Shown: piece after piece, positions 1-6,738 of the stretch
How the letters are laid out: each line of letters opens with the position of its first letter
Position numbering within the stretch: position 1 is the first letter of the stretch
Source: PBB1 sp031380885
Lineage (GTDB): Bacteria > Pseudomonadota > Gammaproteobacteria > Burkholderiales > Burkholderiaceae_C
DNA: 16,527 nt
Direction of reading: 5' to 3'
Assembly (NCBI GenBank): GCA_031380885.1
Contig: JANMXL010000017.1
Location: forward strand, 1 to 16,527
The notes under the pieces: generated by a model
What the model was told of the DNA's origin: nothing
Seen by the model: only the letters and a program-made list of their open reading frames with translations
Database searches by the model: none
Position numbers and translations under genes: made by a program

Positions 1-675
1 GCCCCACTCGGCGAGCGCGACATTGACGAGCTGCAGGCCTTGCTCGACCGCGTGCCGGCACCGCTGGAGCCGCTCGATGTCAGCATGCTTGACGGCTTCC
101 TGTGCGGTGTGCTGTTGCAGCCGCAGATGGTGCCCACATCGCAATGGCTGCCGCACCTCACCGATGCCGACGGGCGCGCGCTGCCGACGTCGTTCGATGC
201 CACGCGGCTGCAGGCGCTGGCGCTGCGCCGACATGCTGAGCTGAACGACGCCATCGGCAGCCGGCAGTGGTTCGATCCGTGGGTGTTCGAGATGGCGCCT
301 GCCGATGACGGGGACGCCGATGACAGCGACGAGCCGCACGAGACCGACGCGGTCTACCCCTGGGTGGCCGGCTTCGCGGCCGCGCAGGAGTTTTTCCCCG
401 GGCTGATGCGGCTGGACGCTGGCGCGCTGACCGCACCGCTGGCCTTGCTGTACCGGCACCTCGATGCCGATGACCTGGAAGACGCGGACGAATTGATGGA
501 GGAGATCGAGTCGCTGGAGCCGCCGGCTGACCTGAGCGCTGCGGTGGAAGAACTGGTGCGCGCCACCTTGCTGCTGGCCGATGTGTCGAGGCCGCTGGCA
601 GCAACTTCGCGCGCGCCGGGCCGAACGCCGCCGCGCGGCGCGCGTGGCCCGGGCCGCCGGCCGCAACGCCGCTAG
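1..675 (+). CDS. YecA/UPF0149 family protein, 5' end outside window
   Basis: The reading frame is open from base 1 to the TAG at 673-675 (224 residues visible), so the true start lies upstream of the window. The segment reading SMLDGFLCGVLLQPQ, followed by a QWLPHL element and later YPWVAGFAAAQEFFPGL, is the typical pattern of the YecA/YgfB-like UPF0149 family, whose molecular role is not settled. Between these blocks is a very acidic stretch (about residues 100-118 of the visible part, rich in Asp/Glu). The C-terminus ends in a Pro/Gly/Arg-rich basic tail of roughly 30 residues. I see no Cys-rich SEC-C zinc motif, which many YecA proteins carry at the end. The gene converges with the dadA-like gene, with 20 bp between stops. 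The family call is fairly safe; a specific function is not available. Confidence 0.8.
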   Translation, partial: APLGERDIDELQALLDRVPAPLEPLDVSMLDGFLCGVLLQPQMVPTSQWLPHLTDADGRALPTSFDATRLQALALRRHAELNDAIGSRQWFDPWVFEMAPADDGDADDSDEPHETDAVYPWVAGFAAAQEFFPGLMRLDAGALTAPLALLYRHLDADDLEDADELMEEIESLEPPADLSAAVEELVRATLLLADVSRPLAATSRAPGRTPPRGARGPGRRPQRR

Positions 676-695
676 CGCGTGCGCACGCCGCGGGT

Positions 696-2003
696 TCACG
701 CGGTGGCCATGCGCGGCCTGCCGGTGGTCGCGCGGTCGCCGTAGAAGCCGAAGTCGAGCGCCGGCTGCTTGCCGCTGATCAGCTCGGCCAGCGCGCGGCC
801 TGAGCCCGCGCCGTGCGTCCAGCCCAGCGTGCCGTGGCCTGAATTGACCCACAGCCGGTCGATCGGGCTGCGGCCGATGATCGGGATGTTGTCCGGCGTG
901 CTGGGCCGCAGACCGGCCCAGTAGTGCGGCGTCGCGGTGTCCGCCACGCCAGGGAACAGCTCGTCGTAGCGGCGCACCAGCGCCTCGCAGCGCACCCGCG
1001 ACGTGGCGCTGGTGATCGAGGTGTCGTAGCCCGCCATCTCGGCGGTGCCGGCGATGCGCACCTCGTCGCCCAGGCGGCTGATCGCGATCTTGCGGCTGTC
1101 GTCGAGCAGGCTGACGGTGCTGGCCCGCTCCGGGTGCTTCAGCTTCAGCGTGGCCGAATAGCCCTTGGCCGGGTAGATGTTCAGGCACAGGCCCAGCGGG
1201 CGCAACAGCGGCGCGGTGTAGCTGCCCATCGCGGCGACGTAAGCATCGGCACGCAGCGTCGTGATCTGGCCTGTCGCCCGCTCGCGCACCCGCAGCGATT
1301 CGATCGCGTTGCCGGTCTTTTGCAGGTCAACGATGTCGCGGCCGTACAGGAACGTTGCACCGCGCTCGGCGCAACGCTTCGCCAGTTGCTGGGTGAACAC
1401 CCGCGCGTCGCCCGATTCGTCGCTGGCGGTGTAGGTGCCACCGGCCAGCCGCGGGCCGAACGTTGCGAGCGCCGGCTCAACCGCCAGCACCTCGTCGCGC
1501 GACAACACGCGGCGATCGACGCCGTGGCGGCGCATCAACTCGGCGGCGGCTGCGCCGGCGGCGAAGTCTTGCGGCGTCGAGAAGAAATGCAGGATGCCGC
1601 GTTCGAGCCGGTGGTACTCGATGCCGGTCTGTGCGACGACCGATTTCAGCGCCGCCTGGCTGTAGCGGCCGAGTGCCACCAATTGGCCGACGTTGCGCTC
1701 GAACGCCTGCGTGTTGCACTGGCCCAGGAAGCTCAGGCCCCAGCGCCATTGGTATGGGTCGAGTTTCGGGCGAAACAGCAGCGGCGCGTCGTCACGCAGC
1801 AGCCACTTCACCACCTTGAACGGCGCTTCGGCATTGGCCCAGGGCTCGCAGAAGCTGACCGAGATCTGCGCGCCATTGGCGAAACTGGTTTCGAGTGCCG
1901 CATCCGGCTGGCGGTCGACGACCGTGACCTCATGGCCCTCGTCAAGCAGGTGCCAGGCGGTGCTGATGCCGATGATGCCGGCGCCCATCACGATGACTTT
2001 CAT
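696..2003 (-). CDS. dadA: D-amino acid dehydrogenase (FAD-dependent, DadA family)
   Basis: This is a 435-aa flavoprotein of the DAO/DadA family, which oxidatively deaminates D-amino acids to 2-oxo acids and passes electrons to the respiratory chain at the inner membrane. The N-terminus MKVIVMGAGIIGISTAWHLL is a Rossmann dinucleotide-binding motif (GxGxxG). ETSFANGAQIS, about 50 residues in, is the characteristic DadA block after the FAD fold. The C-terminal NSGHGTLGWTHGAGSGR is the second conserved FAD/substrate signature. An in-frame ATG 12 codons upstream exists, but the start at 2003 puts the Rossmann strand at residue 2, as in the family, and has a G-rich stretch 8 nt before it. The length matches typical DadA. 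No alanine racemase (dadX) is adjacent, so a role in alanine catabolism is not implied by context. The divergent ArgP-type regulator suggests control by a basic amino acid (inference). Confidence 0.9.
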   Translation of the reverse strand: MKVIVMGAGIIGISTAWHLLDEGHEVTVVDRQPDAALETSFANGAQISVSFCEPWANAEAPFKVVKWLLRDDAPLLFRPKLDPYQWRWGLSFLGQCNTQAFERNVGQLVALGRYSQAALKSVVAQTGIEYHRLERGILHFFSTPQDFAAGAAAAELMRRHGVDRRVLSRDEVLAVEPALATFGPRLAGGTYTASDESGDARVFTQQLAKRCAERGATFLYGRDIVDLQKTGNAIESLRVRERATGQITTLRADAYVAAMGSYTAPLLRPLGLCLNIYPAKGYSATLKLKHPERASTVSLLDDSRKIAISRLGDEVRIAGTAEMAGYDTSITSATSRVRCEALVRRYDELFPGVADTATPHYWAGLRPSTPDNIPIIGRSPIDRLWVNSGHGTLGWTHGAGSGRALAELISGKQPALDFGFYGDRATTGRPRMATA

Positions 2004-2104
2004 GCGCGTCGCCCCCGATGGTGAATGCGATGAATGCATTGTGCGATCGACCCCTGTATAAAAGAAGTTTCATTCCTCAATCACCTTCCACATTAGACAG
2101 GCTT
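2004..2104. promoter_or_regulatory. Divergent dadA/argP promoter region with repeated motif and palindrome
   Basis: This 101-bp region separates two divergent genes and must carry both promoters. TGAATGC occurs twice in direct orientation at 2022-2028 and 2031-2037 (9-bp period). The second copy runs into the perfect palindrome AATGCATT (2033-2040). TGCGAT occurs at 2026-2031 and 2042-2047. TATAAA at 2057-2062 is a good -10 candidate for argP, but nothing resembling a -35 hexamer sits 16-18 bp upstream, and that position is filled by the palindrome. This fits a LysR-type operator replacing the -35 element (inference). AGACAGG just before the ATG at 2105 is a weak ribosome binding site. Confidence 0.45.
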
Positions 2105-3130
2105 ATGAACAACCTTGACCCTGCCGCGCTCGATTGCCTGGCGGCGCTGGCCGACCACGGCGGCTTCGAGGCGGCGGCGCAGCGGCTGGCGATCACGCAG
2201 TCGGCGGTGTCGCAGCGGCTGCGCGCGCTGGAGGCCCAGGTCGGCCAGCCGCTGGTGGTGCGCTCGCGGCCGCTGCGGCTGACCGAGCCGGGCAAGGTGC
2301 TGCTGCGCTTCGCCCGCCAGCTGCAGGCGCTGCGTGCCGATGTGTCGCGCGAGCTGGGCGTGCAGCCCACGGTCGGCGAGCGGCTGCCGGTGGCCGTCAA
2401 CGCCGACAGCCTCGCAACCTGGGTGCTGCCCGCACTCGACGCGCTGGTGCACGACGGGCTGGCACTGGAGCTCGTGGTCGACGACCAGGACTTCACCCAC
2501 GACTGGCTGCGCCAAGGCGAAGTGCTGGGCTGCGTCAGCACCGTCAGCAAGGCACTGAAAGGTTGCAGGGTCGTGCCGCTGGGCGTGATGCACTATGTCG
2601 CGGTGGCAAGCCCGGACTTCGTCGCGCGTGAGCTGAAGGGCGCGCCATCGGGGCTCAACGAGGCGAGCTTCAGTCAGGTGCCGTTCCTCGTCTTCAACCG
2701 CAAGGACGACATGCAGCGGCAATGGGTGACGCGCGCTTTCGGCATCGCCAGCGCGCGCCTGAAGGCGCGCTACGTGCCGTCGTCCGAGGCGTGTGTGCGC
2801 GCCGCGCTGATGGGCTGGGGTGTGGGCGTGGTGCCCGAACTGCAGGTGCGGCCGCTGATCGCGTCGGGCGCATTGACCGTGCTGCGGCCCGAGGTCTCGA
2901 TCCCGATCGCGCTGCACTGGCACCAATGGCGCCTCGGCCCCGACGGTGCCCCGCCCTCGGCACGGGTGGCGATGCTCGATCGGGTCGGCGCCGCACTGGC
3001 CAACGGCGCACGCGCCGCGCTCGACATCGAAGCCCAGCGTGTGATGCCCGCCACACCACCTGTTCGAGGGGTTTCGCATCCGCGCAAGGAACTTTCTACT
3101 TCGTCTGTGCGTCATGCCGATAAGAAGTGA
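2105..3130 (+). CDS. argP: LysR-family transcriptional regulator, ArgP/IciA type
   Basis: This 341-aa LysR-type regulator has an N-terminal winged helix-turn-helix (residues ~5-60; AAQRLAITQSAVSQRLRALE is the recognition segment) and a C-terminal periplasmic-binding-like effector domain. The opening LDPAALDCLAALADHGGFEAAA, the motif VVRSRPLRLTEPGKVLLRF and the block FLVFNRKDDMQRQWV are typical of ArgP, which senses lysine/arginine and in enterobacteria controls exporter and lysine-biosynthesis genes. Here it is divergent from a D-amino-acid dehydrogenase and no LysE/ArgO exporter is visible, so the target is probably the oxidase (inference). ATG 2105 is chosen over upstream in-frame starts because it gives the usual ArgP N-terminus. 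The protein runs about 40 residues beyond the ~300 typical of ArgP, ending in a Lys/Arg/Ser-rich tail of no recognised domain. Confidence 0.88.
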   Translation: MNNLDPAALDCLAALADHGGFEAAAQRLAITQSAVSQRLRALEAQVGQPLVVRSRPLRLTEPGKVLLRFARQLQALRADVSRELGVQPTVGERLPVAVNADSLATWVLPALDALVHDGLALELVVDDQDFTHDWLRQGEVLGCVSTVSKALKGCRVVPLGVMHYVAVASPDFVARELKGAPSGLNEASFSQVPFLVFNRKDDMQRQWVTRAFGIASARLKARYVPSSEACVRAALMGWGVGVVPELQVRPLIASGALTVLRPEVSIPIALHWHQWRLGPDGAPPSARVAMLDRVGAALANGARAALDIEAQRVMPATPPVRGVSHPRKELSTSSVRHADKK

Positions 3131-3184
3131 TGCATGTGTTGTGAAGTGCACGCAATAACTGTGTCAATTCCCAACGCCGTCACG

Positions 3185-3204
3185 CCACTGTCTCGCGACA
3201 CTGG
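3185..3204. other. Imperfect hairpin downstream of argP
   Basis: CCACTGTC and GACACTGG flank a TCGC loop and can pair with a single mismatch (7 of 8 pairs). It lies 54 bp after the argP stop and 36 bp before the small GTG-initiated ORF. There is no T-run after it, so a classical intrinsic terminator is not supported. It could attenuate argP transcription or structure the leader of the small gene. Confidence 0.25.
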
Positions 3205-3240
3205 CACCATGCTTTCAAGCGGTCGTTGTCAGGAGTCGTC

Positions 3241-3468
3241 GTGCGAAAAGTCCAGGATCTTGCGTGGTGGCGCGCCCTCAGGGGGCGATGGGCTGCCGTG
3301 CGCAAGGTTCGCGACGCCGATGACATGGGCGACATGGGCACGGCCTTCGGCCTCGACGCCTGCTTGCAGGCCGATCTCGAATTCCAGGCCTTCCAAGAAT
3401 CGCGGCGCGCGCTTGGCGACAGCACATTGCCCCCAATCGATCGGCTGAACGGCCGCTCGGTGCTCTGA
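3241..3468 (+). CDS. Small hypothetical protein, 75 aa
   Basis: I do not recognise this product. The case for a real gene is the Shine-Dalgarno AGGAG at 3231-3235, 5 nt before a GTG at 3241, in a 400-bp stretch otherwise empty of genes. The protein starts MRKVQDLAWWRALRGRWAAV and is basic and tryptophan-rich for about 25 residues. It then becomes acidic (DADDMGDMG) and predicted helical (LQADLEFQAFQESRRAL). There is no signal peptide, membrane span or cysteine pattern. A TTG at 3226 in the same frame is less likely because it would sit ahead of the SD. It is followed by the convergent GGDEF-EAL gene. It could be a small cytosolic regulatory or adaptor protein, or a spurious frame. Bases 3131-3240 and 3469-3529 hold no other gene I can support. 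Confidence 0.45.
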   Translation: MRKVQDLAWWRALRGRWAAVRKVRDADDMGDMGTAFGLDACLQADLEFQAFQESRRALGDSTLPPIDRLNGRSVL

Positions 3469-3529
3469 ACATGCCCTGATCCTGGCAAGCCAGATGCTGC
3501 CGCGCCCCGGGAACCCCGCGAGGCGCCGC

Positions 3530-5983
3530 TCAGTGCAGCATGGATGCGGAGGCCAGATCGACTGGACGGTGCCGGGTCAACCAGCCGACCGACCAATTCG
3601 CAAAAACGTCCGCCGGCATCGGCTTGCCCATGTGGTAACCCTGCGCCTGGTCGCAGTTGAGCTCGCGCAGCATGTCCCAGGTTCGTGAGTTCTCGACGCC
3701 TTCTGCGACGACGCTCAGCCCCAGGTTGTGTGCCAGATCGATCGTCGAGCGGACGATCTTCGCGTCGTCGGGATCGTTTTCCATGCTTTTGACGAAGGAC
3801 TGATCGATCTTCAGTTCATCCACCGGCAGCCGCTTCAGGTAGGCCAGCGATGAGTAGCCGGTGCCGAAGTCGTCGATCGACAGCTTGAAGCCCAGGGCGC
3901 TCAGCCTGTCCAGCGTGGCCAGAGCGCGCTGCGGATCGTCCATGATCGCGCTCTCGGTGATCTCCAGGCAGAACGCCTCGGCCGGCACCTGGTGCTTGAC
4001 GAGCAGCGCATCGAACTTCTGCGGCAGGTCCTGGTCGAGCAGGTCGCGCGTGGACAGGTTCACCGACAGCGTGATCATCAGCCCCTCGGCATGCAGCGTG
4101 CGCCAGTGGCGTGCGGCTTCCTCGAAGATCCACATCGTCAGCACGCGGATGAAGCCGGTCTGCTCGGCGAACGGGATGAACTGCATCGGCGGCACCAGGC
4201 CACGCTGCGGATGCTGCCAGCGCACCAGCGCTTCGGCCCCGACCACCGCACCGGTGCCAAGCGAGAGTTTCGGTTGCAGGAACAGGCGCAGCTGGTTCTC
4301 GCTGACGGCTTGCCGCAGCTCGGTGAGCAGCGACAGCGTCTGCGCACTGGCGGCGTCGATCGTCGGGTCGTACATCAGCGCACCAGCGCTGCGTTGCTTG
4401 GCGGAATACATCGCCACTTCGGCGCGGCTGATCAGCGCATCGGCGTCGCTGGCGTGCTGCGGCCAGCAGGCCATGCCGATGCCGGCGCCCATGTCGACCG
4501 TGTGTTCTTCCAGCGTCAACGGTGCATCGAAGGCGCTCGCGATGCGGCGTGCCACCGTTTGCGCCAGTTCGGCATCGCCACTGCGCAGCAGGATCGCGAA
4601 CTCATCGCCGCCCAGGCGGGCCACCAGGTCGCCACCGCGCACCAGTTGCTGCGCCAGGCGCTCGGCGACCTGCATCAGCAACAGGTCGCCAAAGCGGTAA
4701 CCGAGCACATCGTTGACATGCTTGAAGCGGTCGAGGTCAAGCATCAGCACCGCGACCGACGGCTGGGCGGACGACCCCGGCGCGGCGCATTTCTGCTGGG
4801 CAGCCGTGACCGCACTGCACACGGCATCGCGAAACTGCGCCCGGTTCGGCAGCCCGGTCAGCGTGTCCCAGTAGGCCAGCTTCAGGATTTCTTCCTTTTG
4901 GGCCGACACGCTGACGCGCATGCGCTCGAAGGCCTGCGACAGGTGCCCGATCTCGTCGCTGCGCTGCTCATCGCCGATCGGCGTGGCGTAGTCACCGGCA
5001 CCGAGGCGGTCGGCAGCGGCAGCCAGCCGGTGCAGCGGGGTGATCATCCGGTGCGCGGTGAGCGAACTGCCAATGCCGAACACCAGGCAACTGAGCGCCG
5101 TGGTGACCAGCAAGGCCAGTTGCAGATCGCTTGGAATGCCCGTCGCGGCGTCCACCGACAAGGACGTCAGCGCCAGCACACTGCCGCCGCCGGCGTCGTC
5201 AGGGGTAAGCAAGCGCGGGTGCACACCGAACTCCTCTCCGTTGCTCGTCACGGAAGTCATGCCCGCATCGCCCGGGGCTTGATCCCAGTCGTGGCGCGAC
5301 AGCCCGGCAACGTTGTCGCTGGACATGCTCGACAACTTGACCTGCCACGGGTCGCTCGGCTGGGAACGGACCATCAGCGTCACCTGCACGGCGGCAAGGG
5401 CTTGCATGTCGCTGACCAGCCGCTCGTTGATCGGAAACCCCATCAACACCCAACCGATGACGACCGGCGCCTTGATCGGCACCATGACGAATTGATAGGG
5501 CTGCCCGAGCAGCAGATGGATCTCACTGCTGGTCGAGTCGAGCGCCTTCCCCAGCCGTGTCGCCCGGTCGGCCAGTCGCTGTGCGACTGGCGAGAGGGTG
5601 TCCAGGCGATCACCGGTGCTCGCCTTCAGGTGCAGAGCGCTGTCGTACAGCGCAACCTGCTTGGCGCCGATGCGCCAACCATGATTCTCAAGCGCCGACA
5701 CGATGGTGTCAGTGTCGTTCGACTGCAGCGCCTCGCGAAACCCGTAATCGGCGGCCAGCAGCCGTGCGCCATCGGTGAGTTTCTCAGCCCGTTGGATCAG
5801 CAGGCTGTGCAGCACGCGGTCGCCGACGTCGAGGCGACCCGGCAGTTCTTGATGGGCATGCCTCGACAAGCTGGCGCGCAACGCCAAGAACAATGCCAGT
5901 TGAACCACCAGCAGCAAGCCGAGAAAGACAGCAATCAGGCGCGCCCGCAGCGAGCGGCGCATCAAGTTCGCGAAGCCCATCAT
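3530..5983 (-). CDS. Membrane-anchored HAMP-GGDEF-EAL protein (c-di-GMP cyclase/phosphodiesterase)
   Basis: This 817-aa inner-membrane c-di-GMP protein has TM1 at about residues 12-34, a periplasmic sensor of about 250 residues (the stretch around EKLTDGARLLAADYGFREAL looks Cache-like), TM2 at about 286-308, and a HAMP domain to about 360. The GGDEF domain has an intact GGDEF at 458-462 and an RGGD (449-452) exactly five residues upstream, which is a complete allosteric I-site. The EAL domain carries E584-A-L, LEITES, DDFGTGYSS (D704/D705), VVAEGVEN and QGYHMGKP, so all catalytic metal-binding signatures look intact. Both activities are therefore possible. The ATG at 5983 overlaps the stop of the upstream cupredoxin-like gene as ATGA, and no separate SD is visible, so translation is probably coupled. 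The frame stays open upstream through the whole neighbouring gene, but that is not coding. Confidence 0.92.
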   Translation of the reverse strand: MMGFANLMRRSLRARLIAVFLGLLLVVQLALFLALRASLSRHAHQELPGRLDVGDRVLHSLLIQRAEKLTDGARLLAADYGFREALQSNDTDTIVSALENHGWRIGAKQVALYDSALHLKASTGDRLDTLSPVAQRLADRATRLGKALDSTSSEIHLLLGQPYQFVMVPIKAPVVIGWVLMGFPINERLVSDMQALAAVQVTLMVRSQPSDPWQVKLSSMSSDNVAGLSRHDWDQAPGDAGMTSVTSNGEEFGVHPRLLTPDDAGGGSVLALTSLSVDAATGIPSDLQLALLVTTALSCLVFGIGSSLTAHRMITPLHRLAAAADRLGAGDYATPIGDEQRSDEIGHLSQAFERMRVSVSAQKEEILKLAYWDTLTGLPNRAQFRDAVCSAVTAAQQKCAAPGSSAQPSVAVLMLDLDRFKHVNDVLGYRFGDLLLMQVAERLAQQLVRGGDLVARLGGDEFAILLRSGDAELAQTVARRIASAFDAPLTLEEHTVDMGAGIGMACWPQHASDADALISRAEVAMYSAKQRSAGALMYDPTIDAASAQTLSLLTELRQAVSENQLRLFLQPKLSLGTGAVVGAEALVRWQHPQRGLVPPMQFIPFAEQTGFIRVLTMWIFEEAARHWRTLHAEGLMITLSVNLSTRDLLDQDLPQKFDALLVKHQVPAEAFCLEITESAIMDDPQRALATLDRLSALGFKLSIDDFGTGYSSLAYLKRLPVDELKIDQSFVKSMENDPDDAKIVRSTIDLAHNLGLSVVAEGVENSRTWDMLRELNCDQAQGYHMGKPMPADVFANWSVGWLTRHRPVDLASASMLH

Positions 5984-6654
5984 GGTTGAGGCACCAGCGG
6001 GTTGGCGATGATCTCCAGACGCACCGCTTTTTCGAGGTTGGCCGCACCGACGGTCAATGGCTGGCTCACGCCGTCGGCGGTACTGGGCAGCCCCGGGTGC
6101 CAGACTTTGAGGCGGTAGCTTCCCGCTGTTGACACATTGATTTTGGCGTTGCCGTCTGCGCCGGTCACGGCGTGAAACGGCGTGTCGACCACGGCGATCC
6201 AGGCCGCCATCTGGTCGTGGATGTTGCAGCCGATCACCGCGATACCGGGCTTGTCGAACACCACGGGATCGGCGGGGATGCCGGCGTACAGCTTCAGCTC
6301 GAAATTTTTTGTCGGGGAGAAAGAATAGACGTGATGGCGCACCGTGTCCTGGTTCGGGAACGCGACCGGCGTGCCCACCGTCACCACGCTGACGCGGGGG
6401 ACGAACTGGCGTTTGACCTGAGCCACCTGCGCCGTGGGCGATGGTTGCACCGCGAGCTTGCCGCTGATCGGCTCGATCGACACCACCGCTTGCGGCAGGG
6501 GCCTGCCAGCGGCGTCGGTCACGTCCACCGTCACCATGGCGGCACGAGCGCTGCTGCAGCACAGCAGCAACAAGGCCAGCCAGCGCAAGCCGCCCGCGCG
6601 ATGGCGGTTGGCAGCGCATCGCACGAAAGACACAGCAAGGATGGCGCGGTTCAT
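5980..6654 (-). CDS. Secreted cupredoxin-like protein (methylamine utilization protein-like)
   Basis: This 224-aa protein has an N-terminal signal peptide (hydrophobic core WLALLLLCC, likely cleavage after SARA), so it should be periplasmic. The mature part begins with an Ig-like strand pattern (VTVDVTDAAGRPLPQAVVSI). A plastocyanin-type core follows: HH at 107-108, then G-C143-x2-H146-x2-M149 in GCNIHDQM. His, Cys, His and Met are the four ligands of a type 1 copper site. After it, AVTGADGNAKINVSTAGSYRLKVWHPG resembles a carboxypeptidase-regulatory-like beta domain. Proteins like this are often labelled methylamine utilization protein, but no mau genes are present, so that role is not supported. 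An in-frame GTG at 6681 is an alternative start; ATG 6654 gives a more ordinary signal peptide. The stop overlaps the GGDEF-EAL start, implying a joint function such as copper/redox input to c-di-GMP signalling (inference). Confidence 0.82.
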   Translation of the reverse strand: MNRAILAVSFVRCAANRHRAGGLRWLALLLLCCSSARAAMVTVDVTDAAGRPLPQAVVSIEPISGKLAVQPSPTAQVAQVKRQFVPRVSVVTVGTPVAFPNQDTVRHHVYSFSPTKNFELKLYAGIPADPVVFDKPGIAVIGCNIHDQMAAWIAVVDTPFHAVTGADGNAKINVSTAGSYRLKVWHPGLPSTADGVSQPLTVGAANLEKAVRLEIIANPLVPQP

Positions 6655-6738
6655 GGGGTGCAAGGCAAAAACTCGGAACACGATTGACGCCTGACACGGT
6701 GGCGAGGATGCGCCGCCGTCTGCACCGTTTTCGGCCGC

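Noticed and set aside
580..780. Frameshift in the YecA-like gene shifting it into another frame with a longer tail
   Set aside because: The alternative frames give only Arg/Ala-rich sequence without a known YecA C-terminal motif, so nothing supports a sequencing error or programmed shift.
924..2024. 366-codon plus-strand frame antisense to dadA, and the similar minus-strand frame antisense to argP (2093-3151)
   Set aside because: Both lie opposite confident genes and show the same GC-driven composition without recognisable domains.
3479..3495. Intrinsic terminator for the GGDEF-EAL gene (CTGGC-AA-GCCAG)
   Set aside because: The loop is only 2 nt and no U-run follows on the minus strand, so it does not meet the criteria for an intrinsic terminator.
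3992..5989. 665-codon plus-strand frame antisense to the GGDEF-EAL gene
   Set aside because: Composition is antisense-like (His/Gln/Arg-rich), with no motif or SD, and the opposite strand is clearly coding.
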